A stretch of 64,000 nt of DNA, from the NCBI GenBank assembly GCA_902780915.1, contig CACZHK010000004.1, forward strand, positions 28,396 to 92,395. The letters are read 5' to 3'. Numbering within the stretch: the stretch's first letter is position 1; each line of letters opens with the position of its first letter. Of the stretch, positions 35,605 through 43,808 are shown piece after piece. This DNA is from Pseudoselenomonas ruminantium. GTDB lineage: Bacteria > Bacillota > Negativicutes > Selenomonadales > Selenomonadaceae. The notes under the pieces were generated by a model, which made no database searches, was not told where the DNA came from, and saw only the letters and a program-made list of their open reading frames with translations. The position numbers and the translations under genes are program-made.

Positions 35605-36909
35605 GTGAAGGGGACTGTGCCACTGACGGCAGCAAGATTCCTTTGCCTCTGCCTGGCTCTTTGCCTGATGCTAGGAGGCAGGGCAGAAGCTGCCAGGCGG
35701 GTTGAAGCAGTGCAGGCAGAGGTCATGGCATCGCACTCCCTGCCGGTTCTGGCCAAGGGCCGCATGGAAGAAAGCGTGGAGGCCATTGCCAGCCAGCTTC
35801 TGATGGGGCAGGAAATCCCAGAGCTTCAGGGGAGAAAGGCCCGTGATGAAGCCTTGATCATGGAAATCTTTGACAAGGTGCTCATAGGCTATACCGTCAT
35901 GGAAGCCCATATTGAGCCGGGGGAGAAAACTCTGGTGAAGATTCGGCTTGCTCCTTGGGATGCGACCATAGAAAAGGTTGAGACGGGCTTGACTGTAGAG
36001 GGAATGCCTCCCCTGGTAGAGGAACTGGTCCGCCAGGATGCCGAGGGCCTGGGAGAGGTTTTCCAGCAGGCCCTGCTGGGACTTCCCGTGGCGGCAGGAG
36101 ACTGGACCACGGGGCTCATTCGGCAGGAGGTCAAGGCATATCTGGCGAAACGCCTGCCGGAGTTTCGGGCAGATTTTGAAGTTTATCCCGGCAGGGTCGC
36201 CCGGGCAGAGATTGTTCTCTATCCCCGCCTGCCTGTGGTGCGCACCATAGACCTGGCTATGCGCTCCGACACCATCCCCAGCGTGACGCTCCTGTCCCAC
36301 AGGCAGGAAATGCAGGACAAATGCAATGAGCTGGTGGGGGTGCCTGTGGGCTTTGTTTCCAGGCACAGGCAGGCCTTCGAGAAAGCTCTGGCTGGTTATC
36401 TGGATGAGGAAGGCGGCCTCAGGCGCTGGAAGCTTGCCACTATGGTGGATATCCAGCCAGGGGAAAATACCCGGGTCATGAGCCGTTCCAATACAGAGCG
36501 CTATCGGGTACGGCTGGAAGGCTGGCTTGATGCAGGACACAGGAAAGACCAGGACCGCAACAGGGACATCACCTTGCGGCTCCATGCAGGTGCCATGCTT
36601 TCTAAAAAGGATGAGGTCTTCAATCTGCTGGATGTGTACCCGGAGAAGCCCGACTGGGGCTGGCAGCTGGGCTATGGGCGCAGCCTGAGTTCCAAGGGGC
36701 GGGCGGAAGTCCGCTATGATATGCGGGAGCACAGCTGGCTCGTGGCCGCCAGCCAGCAGCTGGCCAGGCGCTGGCTCCTGCGGTATGAGTACCGCTGGGG
36801 AGGGCGCATCTGGGAGACTGCCCTGCGCTACCAACTCCATGACTTCATGGCCTTGGAGTACGTAGTGGACAGGAACGACAGCTGGCTGAGAGTGATTGGC
36901 TGCTTCTGA
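35605..36909 (+). CDS. Exported, probably outer-membrane, protein of unknown function downstream of bamA
   Basis: I do not recognise a family. The 434-residue protein has a signal peptide (FLCLCLALCLMLGGRAEA, cleavage about residue 28). A mixed alpha/beta region to about residue 260 may contain POTRA-like folds (IEKVETGLTVEGMPPLVEELVRQ; VVRTIDLAMRSDTIPS). The last 140 residues are alternating amphipathic strands rich in Arg, Trp and Tyr (WQLGYGRSLSSKGRAEVRYDM, WLLRYEYRW) and end WLRVIGCF, with the terminal Phe of outer-membrane barrels. It begins 5 bp after bamA with a GTG, so it is coupled to bamA. An alternative GTG start is at 35617. Confidence 0.75.
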   Translation: MKGTVPLTAARFLCLCLALCLMLGGRAEAARRVEAVQAEVMASHSLPVLAKGRMEESVEAIASQLLMGQEIPELQGRKARDEALIMEIFDKVLIGYTVMEAHIEPGEKTLVKIRLAPWDATIEKVETGLTVEGMPPLVEELVRQDAEGLGEVFQQALLGLPVAAGDWTTGLIRQEVKAYLAKRLPEFRADFEVYPGRVARAEIVLYPRLPVVRTIDLAMRSDTIPSVTLLSHRQEMQDKCNELVGVPVGFVSRHRQAFEKALAGYLDEEGGLRRWKLATMVDIQPGENTRVMSRSNTERYRVRLEGWLDAGHRKDQDRNRDITLRLHAGAMLSKKDEVFNLLDVYPEKPDWGWQLGYGRSLSSKGRAEVRYDMREHSWLVAASQQLARRWLLRYEYRWGGRIWETALRYQLHDFMALEYVVDRNDSWLRVIGCF

Positions 36910-36930
36910 GGCAGTTTTGCTTATGTGATG

Positions 36931-36957
36931 CATGCACAAATTGTTTGCATGTTTTTA
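36931..36957 (+). terminator. Weak AT-rich terminator after the bamA-linked gene
   Basis: CATGCA and TGCATG form a 6-bp stem around a 9-base loop, followed by five T residues. Confidence 0.45.
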
Positions 36958-36986
36958 ATGAAACGCGAATATGTACATTTTACCTA

Positions 36987-37021
36987 TGGTAAAATTTGAA
37001 CAGTTGCGTTATAATTATAAT
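36987..37021 (+). promoter_or_regulatory. AT-rich promoter region before the first ompH gene
   Basis: Two overlapping perfect TATAAT boxes (37010-37015 and 37016-37021) occur; the best -35 candidate for the first is TGGTAA (36987-36992) at 17 bp. Confidence 0.45.
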
Positions 37022-37081
37022 GTTTCTGTGCAAGTCTGATGGAAATTTTGCAACCCGGAAAGGGTAAAGGAGAAATGAAAC

Positions 37082-37546
37082 ATGGTTAAATTGGAAAAAA
37101 AGCAGGTCAAGATTGTAAGCGTTCTCATCGCTCTGGCTTTCATCGGCTCTGTGGTGGCGCTGGCTCTGACCCAGTCCGGTTCCGGCCTGGCTTCCGCTGC
37201 CAGCTCCAGCGTGGGTGTCATTGACTACCGTACAGTAGCAGCCCAGCATCCTCAGCTCCAGCAGGCTGAGCAGGCTATGCAGAATGAAGTGCAGAGCGCT
37301 CAGAAGGACTTTGAAGAGAAGTCTGCCAGCATGAACGATCAGGAGAAGGGTGACTACTACCAGCAGACCCAGCAGCGTCTCCAGCAGAAGCAGAACGAGC
37401 TCATGGATCCTATCCGCCAGAACATCGAGGAGACGGTGAAGAAGGTGGCTGAGGCCAAGGGCCTGCAGGTTGTCCTCGACAAGGGCGCTGTGATATACGG
37501 CGGCCAGGACATCACTCAGGATGTTGTTTCCAAGCTTGGCAAGTAA
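37082..37546 (+). CDS. OmpH/Skp family periplasmic chaperone (first copy)
   Basis: A 154-residue OmpH/Skp-like protein. An N-terminal hydrophobic segment (IVSVLIALAFIGSVVALAL) acts as signal or anchor, then VGVIDYRTVAAQHPQLQQAEQAM, a charged coiled coil (about 60-125), and the closing VAEAKGLQVVLDKGAVIYGGQDIT that is diagnostic of the family. Skp trimers hold unfolded outer-membrane proteins in the periplasm for BamA. The start codon follows AAAGGAGAAATGAAAC, with GGAG 10 bases upstream. Its own terminator shows that it can be expressed separately. Confidence 0.92.
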   Translation: MVKLEKKQVKIVSVLIALAFIGSVVALALTQSGSGLASAASSSVGVIDYRTVAAQHPQLQQAEQAMQNEVQSAQKDFEEKSASMNDQEKGDYYQQTQQRLQQKQNELMDPIRQNIEETVKKVAEAKGLQVVLDKGAVIYGGQDITQDVVSKLGK

Positions 37547-37567
37547 TAACAGCCAAGGGATATATGA

Positions 37568-37602
37568 ACAAATACCGGGCCGGGGTGCTCGGTATTTGTC
37601 TT
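37568..37602 (+). terminator. Rho-independent terminator after the first ompH gene
   Basis: AAATACCGG and CGGTATTT form the stem around GCCGGGGTGCT, followed by GTCTT. Confidence 0.7.
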
Positions 37603-37631
37603 AGTGGGTGTATTTCAAGGGAGGGCAGGCT

Positions 37632-38786
37632 TTGAAGGATAAAGAAGAATCGTCCCTCAAGGGAGGCCCTTCTGGCAATGAGGAAGAGGTAAGCCTCAAA
37701 GGATTTTGGCAAGGGAACCGCCATCAGATCCTGGTGGGAGCTGCGGCTATTTTGCTGCTGCTGACTGCAGGCACGGGAGTGATTGTGAAAACTGTCCTGG
37801 ACAGGCAAGAGCCTCCCTTGCCGGTCAGGGTGACCAGCGAGGTGGCTTACGCGGATGCCCGCAAGGTATGGCCGGCTCATCCTGATTATGGCAGGCTTCA
37901 GCAGCTGAGAGCAAAGGCACTGGCTCTGGAAATGGAGCTGGAAGATCTGCAGGAACTGCCTCTCCTGACGGTGCAGCCTCCAGAGACGGACAGCCAGCCC
38001 TTCAAGGATTCAGTCTGGCAGAAAAATGCCCAGACGGTCATAGGAGGCCGGGTGCAGCTGGAGCGGGAGCGCAAGCAGATAGAAGAGGATTATCGCGAGG
38101 CCACCCGTGCGGATTATGAGGCTCAGCGGGCAGCTCTCGATGATGAATATCTCAATGACATCCTCAATATCAATCTGAAGCTTGATAATCAGCAGCAGAT
38201 GCATCACCCCTGGACCAAGCAGGAGGAGCTTGATGCGGAGCGGGCAGCCTGGGAGCAGGAGGCCTGGCAGCTGAAGCATGAGCGCGGCGAGCGCCAGTAC
38301 CAGCTGAAACTGGCTTGGGACAAGCAGGTGCAGGACTATGTGGATTCAGTCATGGCACCTAAGATTGCTGAATGGGACAAGAGATCCAAAGAGGCACTGG
38401 AGCAGCAGAAAGCTGAGGCTGTGGCTTCGGAGGCGGCAGCCCAGGCCAGGAATGCCGAATTGATGTCCAGGCAGATGGCTCTCTCCCTGCAAGTGCAGCA
38501 GCATTTGGAAAAGCGCCAGCAGCTCGTGCAGGCAAAGCAGGAACTGACGGCTCTGGAAAACCACATTGCCAATGACATTGCAGGCAGGGGCGCGAAAATC
38601 GCCATTCTCCATCACTACACCATGATTATTTCCGTGCCTATGCCCACCTTGCGGGGGATTTTCCCGGGGACTTTGGGCAGGGATTTCTCTCAGCCATTTT
38701 ATGGCGAGGTCACGGGAAATATAGATGATGTGACGGAGGAACTTGCGGCAGAGGTCCGCAACATAGAGGGTTCAAGTAAAGAGTAA
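37632..38786 (+). CDS. Long membrane-anchored OmpH/Skp-like coiled-coil protein (second copy)
   Basis: The 384-residue protein has a cytoplasmic N-terminus of about 30 residues and a transmembrane helix (about 33-56, ILVGAAAILLLLTAGTGVIV). The sequence VAYADARKVWPAHPDYGRLQQL mirrors the start of OmpH proteins. About 230 residues of predicted coiled coil follow, rich in Glu, Gln, Ala and Arg, and a C-terminal segment with LRGIFPGTLGRDFSQPFYG. It is more than twice the usual OmpH length and would be anchored in the inner membrane facing the periplasm. The TTG at 37632 has GGAGG eight bases upstream and is preferred to GTG 37608. It lies between two shorter ompH genes; a chaperone or spacer role is inferred. 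Confidence 0.78.
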   Translation: MKDKEESSLKGGPSGNEEEVSLKGFWQGNRHQILVGAAAILLLLTAGTGVIVKTVLDRQEPPLPVRVTSEVAYADARKVWPAHPDYGRLQQLRAKALALEMELEDLQELPLLTVQPPETDSQPFKDSVWQKNAQTVIGGRVQLERERKQIEEDYREATRADYEAQRAALDDEYLNDILNINLKLDNQQQMHHPWTKQEELDAERAAWEQEAWQLKHERGERQYQLKLAWDKQVQDYVDSVMAPKIAEWDKRSKEALEQQKAEAVASEAAAQARNAELMSRQMALSLQVQQHLEKRQQLVQAKQELTALENHIANDIAGRGAKIAILHHYTMIISVPMPTLRGIFPGTLGRDFSQPFYGEVTGNIDDVTEELAAEVRNIEGSSKE

Positions 38787-38813
38787 TAACGTATAAAGGA
38801 AGCTGAACGACAA

Positions 38814-39248
38814 ATGAATTTGAAGAAGAAGGCCCTGCTGGTGACAGCAGCCCTGATGGCATCAGCTCTTGTGGGCGGCTGCGGCCAGGCTAAGATTGGC
38901 TACATAGATGCAGAACGGGTGATAAAGGAAGCCCCTCAGATCAAGGCCCTTGATGAAGAAGGCAGCCAGAAATACAAAGAGGCTGTAGAGGAAGCAGAGA
39001 AGAAGCTGCAGGAAAATCAGAACCTGAGCCAGGAAGAGGCTCAGAAGGCCCAGATGGATGTGCAGCGCAAGCTGCAGGGCATCAACCAGTCCTACGCCCT
39101 GCAGATGCGTCAGAAGCTGGATGTGGCCCTGGGGGAGATTTCCCGCGCAGAGAAACTTGATGCCGTAGTGCAGAATGCGCCGGATCTGCCCACCGCAGTG
39201 ACCGGCTGCATCGATATCACTGACAAGACCATCGAGAAACTGCAGTAA
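38814..39248 (+). CDS. OmpH/Skp family lipoprotein (third copy)
   Basis: A 144-residue OmpH-like protein with a lipoprotein signal (lipobox LVGGC, Cys at about residue 23). The conserved start AKIGYIDAERVIKEAPQIKALDEE follows, then a coiled coil, and a divergent C-terminus (DLPTAVTGCIDITDKTIEKLQ). Lipidation would tether it to a membrane, unlike soluble Skp. It stands 27 bp after the long OmpH-like gene and 21 bp before lpxD; the ompH-lpxD linkage is conserved even in Proteobacteria. AAAGGAAG precedes the ATG. Confidence 0.88.
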   Translation: MNLKKKALLVTAALMASALVGGCGQAKIGYIDAERVIKEAPQIKALDEEGSQKYKEAVEEAEKKLQENQNLSQEEAQKAQMDVQRKLQGINQSYALQMRQKLDVALGEISRAEKLDAVVQNAPDLPTAVTGCIDITDKTIEKLQ

Positions 39249-39269
39249 GAAGAGCCGGAGGAGCATGCC

Positions 39270-40289
39270 ATGAAGAAGACATTGCAGGAAATCGCCTCGC
39301 TGGTGGGGGGACGGGTAGCTGGGGATGGAGAAATACTCATTTCCGGGCTGGATAATATTGCAGGCGCCGGGGAAAGCGACCTGACCTTTGCAGTGGAACC
39401 CCATATCGAGGAAGCCAAGGCAACCCGTGCGGCGGCTGTGATGCTGCCGGAGGGAGAAGCGGCGGCTCAGGACTTCCCCAAGGCTGCTATCTACGTAGAA
39501 GACCCCAGGGCGGCTTTTGCCAGGCTGCTGGAGATCTTCACGCCGAAGCTGGATTTCCCTGCCGGGGTCAGCGACAAGGCCTATATCGGCGAGGATGTGA
39601 AAATCGGCGAAGGCGTTACCATCATGCCCTTTGCCGTGGTGGACAGCCATGCGGTCATCGGGGACAGGGCCATCATCTATCCCCATGCCTATGTGGGCCA
39701 GTATGTTGAGATCGGTGAAGATACGGTCATCTATCCCTCTGCCACCGTGCGCGAGCGCTGCCGGGTAGGCAGGCGCTGCGTCATCCATGCGTCTGCCGCC
39801 ATCGGCTCCGACGGCTTTGGCTTCACCACCAAGGACGGTGTCCACACTAAGGTGCCCCAGGTGGGCAATGTGGTGCTGGAAGATGATGTGGAGATTGGTT
39901 CCCATGTGGGGGTCGACCGGGCAGCCATGGGCTCCACGGTCATTGGCAAGGGCACGAAAATCGACAATCTGGTGCACATTGGCCATAACTGCAAGATTGG
40001 CGCGAACTGCCTGATTGTGGCCCAGACGGGTATTTCCGGCTCCACAGAAGTGGGGCACAATGTCACCTTCGGCGGCCAGACTGGCACTGTGGGACATATC
40101 AAGATTGGCGCCAACTCCGTCTATGCGGCACGTTCCGGCATTATCGGTGATATGCCGGAAGGTCAGTTCTGCGCTGGCTTCCCTGTGCAGCCCCATGCGG
40201 AATGGCTGCGCATGAAAGCGGCCATGAAGCGTCTGCCGGAACTTGTGAAAAAGGTCAAGAAACTTGAAAAAGAGCTGGCCGGGAAATAG
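39270..40289 (+). CDS. lpxD: UDP-3-O-(3-hydroxyacyl)glucosamine N-acyltransferase
   Basis: A 339-residue LpxD, which adds the second 3-hydroxyacyl chain (to N-2) in lipid A synthesis from acyl-ACP. The N-terminal uridine-binding domain occupies about residues 1-95. A left-handed beta-helix of hexapeptide repeats ([23 protein letters not shown]...) then covers about 100-310, with the catalytic His in [12 protein letters not shown], and a C-terminal helix ([18 protein letters not shown]) follows. The ATG is preceded by GGAGGAG. A strong terminator after the gene ends the ompH-lpxD unit. Confidence 0.97.
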   Translation: MKKTLQEIASLVGGRVAGDGEILISGLDNIAGAGESDLTFAVEPHIEEAKATRAAAVMLPEGEAAAQDFPKAAIYVEDPRAAFARLLEIFTPKLDFPAGVSDKAYIGEDVKIGEGVTIMPFAVVDSHAVIGDRAIIYPHAYVGQYVEIGEDTVIYPSATVRERCRVGRRCVIHASAAIGSDGFGFTTKDGVHTKVPQVGNVVLEDDVEIGSHVGVDRAAMGSTVIGKGTKIDNLVHIGHNCKIGANCLIVAQTGISGSTEVGHNVTFGGQTGTVGHIKIGANSVYAARSGIIGDMPEGQFCAGFPVQPHAEWLRMKAAMKRLPELVKKVKKLEKELAGK

Positions 40290-40312
40290 GGTTAAAAGCA
40301 AGTCACGTTAAA

Positions 40313-40340
40313 AGGAGCTGCCTTCGGCGGCTCTTTTTTT
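40313..40340 (+). terminator. Rho-independent terminator after lpxD
   Basis: GGAGCTGCC pairs with GGCGGCTC around a TTC loop, followed by seven T residues. Confidence 0.88.
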
Positions 40341-40385
40341 CAGAAATCAGGTTGGAAGCAGAACAGGAAAGCAGTTGAGGTTGAT

Positions 40386-41258
40386 ATGTTAGCATATTAT
40401 CTGGTGAAGGCTCTAAGCCGTATATTGTGCCTGGTTCCCAAGGGGGCGAGCGATTGTCTGGGCCGAGGCCTGGCAATTCTTTTGTGGCCCTTTGTGCCCC
40501 GGAAGCGGAAACGCCTGGCCAAGCAGCAAATCATGGATTGCCTGCATGTGGAAGAGAAGGAAGCAGAACGCATTGCCAGGGAGAGCACCCTGCGCTTTGG
40601 CCCCATGCTTTTTGAAGTATTGAGGTCACCTGTCATTAAAGAAAATATGGATGAGTACGTTACTCTGACGGGGGCTGTGGAAAAGATGCACGCTCAGTTG
40701 GCCTCTGGCAAAGGGTTTATCGTTGCCACATCACACGCCGGGAATTGGGAATTGCTGGGAGGTGCGCTGGCGCATTATGGCATTCCTCTGGTTGCGGTGG
40801 CAAAAAAACAGACCGCCCAAGGTATGGACAAGTTCATCAATGAATATCGCGCTTTGATGGGGATGCACGTCACATATAGCAAGAGTGTGCGTGAAATGTA
40901 TGACATGCTGAAAGATGGATGGGTTATCGGGCTTCTCTCAGATCAGGATCCCAGCCGCAAGGATGGCATGGTGATGGACTTCTTTGGCAGACCTACTAAT
41001 TGCGTGGTGGGAGCCGCTACCATGGCTCGTTTCAAGGATGTGCCAATATTTATGGTGCAGATTCACAAAGAGCCAGATGGTCATCATACTCAGTGGATTT
41101 CCGAGCCGGTCTGGGTGGAGAAGACAAAGGATAAAAAGGAAGATATCAGAAGGACCACACAGCAACTCAACAACATGTTAGAGGATTACATCCGCCGCTA
41201 CCCGGAAGACTGGTTCTGGCTGCATGACAGATGGAAGTCCATGCGGGAGGAATTCTGA
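40386..41258 (+). CDS. Lipid A biosynthesis acyltransferase, LpxL/HtrB family (copy 1)
   Basis: A 290-residue LpxL-family protein with an N-terminal hydrophobic anchor. The catalytic HxxxxE motif is HAGNWE (about residue 118) in FIVATSHAGNWELLG. Family motifs GLLSDQDPSRKDGMVMDFFG and the C-terminal RYPEDWFWLHDRWK are present. It transfers a secondary acyl chain to Kdo2-lipid IVA at the inner membrane. It shares family features with 53335-54249, giving two late acyltransferases. The sequence is slightly more AT-rich than its neighbours, and it is flanked by terminators, so it looks like a separate unit. The ATG lacks a strong ribosome binding site (GTTGAGG 6 bases upstream). Confidence 0.93.
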   Translation: MLAYYLVKALSRILCLVPKGASDCLGRGLAILLWPFVPRKRKRLAKQQIMDCLHVEEKEAERIARESTLRFGPMLFEVLRSPVIKENMDEYVTLTGAVEKMHAQLASGKGFIVATSHAGNWELLGGALAHYGIPLVAVAKKQTAQGMDKFINEYRALMGMHVTYSKSVREMYDMLKDGWVIGLLSDQDPSRKDGMVMDFFGRPTNCVVGAATMARFKDVPIFMVQIHKEPDGHHTQWISEPVWVEKTKDKKEDIRRTTQQLNNMLEDYIRRYPEDWFWLHDRWKSMREEF

Positions 41259-41265
41259 CAAATGC

Positions 41266-41294
41266 TTGCAATTCCTTCGGAAGTCTTATAAAAT
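41266..41294 (+). promoter_or_regulatory. Possible promoter of lpxC-fabZ
   Basis: TTGCAA (41266-41271), a 17-bp spacer and TAAAAT (41289-41294) lie 90 bp before lpxC. Confidence 0.5.
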
Positions 41295-41318
41295 ATATAA
41301 GGAAAAATTTCGGATTCT

Positions 41319-41346
41319 AAGGGCACACAGGGGACTGTGTGCTTTG
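41319..41346 (+). terminator. Hairpin in the lpxC leader, terminator or attenuator
   Basis: GCACACA (41323-41329) pairs with TGTGTGC (41336-41342), extended by A/T pairs and followed by TTTGCCTTT. It lies between the possible lpxC promoter and lpxC. Confidence 0.5.
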
Positions 41347-41383
41347 CCTTTAGGGGCTTATATCACGTCGGGAGGAATTACTT

Positions 41384-42217
41384 TTGCAGAAGCAGACAAC
41401 GCTGGAGAAGGAAGCTGCCTACACGGGGGTGGGACTCCATTCCGGGCGGGAGGTGCACATGGTGCTGCGGCCCGGGGCGGCTGATACGGGGCTGGTCTTT
41501 GTGAGGGCAGACTTGCAGGACAAGCCGGAAATACATGCGGTGGCGGAGAATGTCACCTCCACTCTCCGGGCTACGACTTTGGAGGAGAATGGCTGCAAGG
41601 TCTTTACCATCGAGCATCTCATGAGCGCCTTCCACGCCGCAGGCATCGACAACTGCCGCATCGAGATGGACTCTGAGGAACCGCCCGTGGCGGATGGCTC
41701 TGCCCTGGCTTTCCTGGAGCTGATCAGAGGGGCTGGCAAGAAGGAACTGGATGCTCCCCGCCATGAGGTAGTGGTGGACAAGGTCTACCGCATCGATGAT
41801 GACAAGCATGAGCGCTTTGTCATGGTGGTGCCCTATGACGGCTTCAGGGTGAGCTTCACCTCTGTCAATCCCCACAAGCTCATTGGCATCCAGTATGAAG
41901 ATTTTGAGATTGATGAGGAAACATATCATAGGGAAATCGCCCCTGCACGCACCATTGCCTACGAGAAGGAAATCGAGGCCTTGAGGAAGATGGGCCTCGG
42001 CCTTGGCGGCACCATCGAGAGCGTCATCGTCTACAACGATGAAGGCTGGCTCAATCCCCTGCACTTCGAGGATGAACTGGTGCGTCATAAGATCCTGGAT
42101 GTCATTGGTGACCTGAGGCTGGCAGGCCCCATACGCGGACATGTCATAGCGGCAGCTTCAGGCCACGCCTTGAACACAGCTTTAGCGAAGCTTCTTGCGG
42201 ATGCACCGCGAGATTAA
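41384..42217 (+). CDS. lpxC: UDP-3-O-acyl-N-acetylglucosamine deacetylase
   Basis: A 277-residue zinc deacetylase catalysing the committed step of lipid A synthesis. Zinc ligands are His in TIEHLMSAFHAAGID and His/Asp in VRHKILDVIGDLRLAG; the catalytic C-terminal His lies in GHVIAAASGHALN. The N-terminus VGLHSGREVHMVLRPG is typical. It is a stand-alone enzyme, not fused to FabZ as in Bacteroidetes. The TTG start is supported by GGGAGGAA eight bases upstream. fabZ follows 22 bp later. Confidence 0.97.
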   Translation: MQKQTTLEKEAAYTGVGLHSGREVHMVLRPGAADTGLVFVRADLQDKPEIHAVAENVTSTLRATTLEENGCKVFTIEHLMSAFHAAGIDNCRIEMDSEEPPVADGSALAFLELIRGAGKKELDAPRHEVVVDKVYRIDDDKHERFVMVVPYDGFRVSFTSVNPHKLIGIQYEDFEIDEETYHREIAPARTIAYEKEIEALRKMGLGLGGTIESVIVYNDEGWLNPLHFEDELVRHKILDVIGDLRLAGPIRGHVIAAASGHALNTALAKLLADAPRD

Positions 42218-42239
42218 AGATAGAAAGAGGGAGATATTT

Positions 42240-42713
42240 ATGGAACTCGACATCAACGAAATCATGAAGATATTGCCCCATCGTCCGCCCCTTCTGCTGG
42301 TGGATCGCATTGTGGAGATTGAGCCTTTCAAGTCTGCCACGGGCATCAAGTGCATTACCATGAATGAGCCCCAGTTTGGCGGCCACTTCCCGGGGCATCC
42401 CATCATGCCCGGGGTCTTGCTCCTTGAAGCCATGGCCCAGGTGGGCGGCGTGGCCATGCTCTATCCCAAGGAGCACCGCGGCAAGCTGGCTTTCTTCGGC
42501 GGCATGGACAATGTGCGCTTCAAGCAGCCTGTGGTGCCCGGTGATGTGCTGGTCACCAAGGCAGAGATCACCAAGGTGCGCGGCAACTTCGGCGTGCTCC
42601 ATGCGGATGGTTATGTCAATGATAAGCTGGTAGCTCAGGCCGACTTCAAGTTCGCGCTGATTGAGGACGAGAATCACAAGCCGGAGAAGTCTGAGGATAA
42701 AGCTGAAGACTGA
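42240..42713 (+). CDS. fabZ: 3-hydroxyacyl-ACP dehydratase FabZ
   Basis: A 157-residue hot-dog-fold dehydratase. The catalytic His is in GGHFPGHPIMPGVLLLEAMAQ, with the paired Glu in the same motif; LPHRPPLLLVDRIVEIE opens the protein. It dehydrates 3-hydroxyacyl-ACP in fatty acid elongation and competes with LpxA and LpxD for the same acyl-ACP pool, which explains its place among lpx genes. The ATG at 42240 follows GAGGGAG; the upstream in-frame ATG overlaps lpxC. The C-terminus carries a short charged tail (KPEKSEDKAED). Confidence 0.97.
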   Translation: MELDINEIMKILPHRPPLLLVDRIVEIEPFKSATGIKCITMNEPQFGGHFPGHPIMPGVLLLEAMAQVGGVAMLYPKEHRGKLAFFGGMDNVRFKQPVVPGDVLVTKAEITKVRGNFGVLHADGYVNDKLVAQADFKFALIEDENHKPEKSEDKAED

Positions 42714-42807
42714 GACCTGCGGACGCAAATGCAAGGATTTTGTTGCAAATAACTGATTTTAGCAAGTAAATGAGACCTAGTCTTTGTTCAAATCGAAGAA
42801 TGCCCGG

Positions 42808-42819
42808 ATTTGCTATCAT
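42808..42819 (+). promoter_or_regulatory. Extended -10 element before lpxA
   Basis: TTTGC-TATCAT (TATCAT 42814-42819) resembles the extended -10 boxes elsewhere in the window; no good -35 box is seen at 17 bp. The 228-bp gap between fabZ and lpxA otherwise shows no gene. Confidence 0.4.
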
Positions 42820-42940
42820 AGTGCATACTAAGATTGAAAGTTTATTTGGGAGTATATACAAAAGATGAGCAAAGCCGCTTGCGCCAGGAAATGCTCGGCC
42901 CGGCGCGTGTGTTTATCGTAGAACAGAGGAGTTGGAGCAG

Positions 42941-43762
42941 ATGAGCGCTGAAAGCAAAGTAGTAGCTTACATACATGATACAGCCGTCATCGCGCCTGGG
43001 GCCCGCATAGCCAAGAATGTAGAGATCGGCCCTTACTCGGTGATTGGGGAACACGTGGAGATAGGTGAGGGCACGAAGATCGGCCCTCATGTGGTCATCA
43101 CTGGCTGGACCCAGATAGGCAAGGACTGCAAGATATTCCAGGGAGCTTCCGTAGGTGAAGAACCCCAGGATTTGAAATTCCAGGGCGAGAAGAGTTACGT
43201 TTTCATCGGTGACCGCACCACCATACGCGAGGGGGTCACCATCCACCGTGCCACAGGCGAGGGGGAGGAGACACGCATAGGCAACGATTGCCTGCTGATG
43301 GCTCTCACCCATGTAGCCCATAACTGTGCCATAGGCAACCATGTGATCATGTCCAACCTGGCCAGTGTGGCAGGCCATGTGGTGGTGGAGGACCGGGCTG
43401 TCATAGGAGGCATGGCCGGTGTCCATCAGTTCGTGAAGATTGGCCGCAATGCCATGGTAGCGGGCATGTCCCGCCTGGTGCAGGATGTGGTGCCCTATAC
43501 CATCGTGGCGGGCCATCCGGCCAAGGCTGCGGGCATCAACAGTGTGGGCATTGCCCGCGCCGGCATACCCTTGGACGCGCGCCGCAATATCAAGCGGGCC
43601 TACAAGATACTTTATCGTTCCGGGCTGAGCCTCAAGGAAGCCATTTCCATCATCGAGCAGGATGTGGATTCCTGCGAGGAGATCGAGCATTTCCTGCGCT
43701 TCCTGCGCAACGCTGACCGGGGCATCTGCCGAGGACGCCGGGATGGGGACAAAGATATTTGA
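42941..43762 (+). CDS. lpxA: UDP-N-acetylglucosamine acyltransferase LpxA
   Basis: A 273-residue hexapeptide-repeat acyltransferase performing the first step of lipid A synthesis. The left-handed beta-helix spans about residues 8-190, with the catalytic His in [12 protein letters not shown] and the [10 protein letters not shown] loop typical of LpxA. The C-terminal helical domain ([21 protein letters not shown]) completes the fold. The ATG at 42941 has GAGGAG about 9 bases upstream; the in-frame TTG at 42932 leaves no spacing. lpxI follows after 46 bp. Confidence 0.97.
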   Translation: MSAESKVVAYIHDTAVIAPGARIAKNVEIGPYSVIGEHVEIGEGTKIGPHVVITGWTQIGKDCKIFQGASVGEEPQDLKFQGEKSYVFIGDRTTIREGVTIHRATGEGEETRIGNDCLLMALTHVAHNCAIGNHVIMSNLASVAGHVVVEDRAVIGGMAGVHQFVKIGRNAMVAGMSRLVQDVVPYTIVAGHPAKAAGINSVGIARAGIPLDARRNIKRAYKILYRSGLSLKEAISIIEQDVDSCEEIEHFLRFLRNADRGICRGRRDGDKDI

Positions 43763-43808
43763 GCCATTCAAGCCGTATTTGATAATCTGGAGATAGGGAG
43801 CAGAGTTT

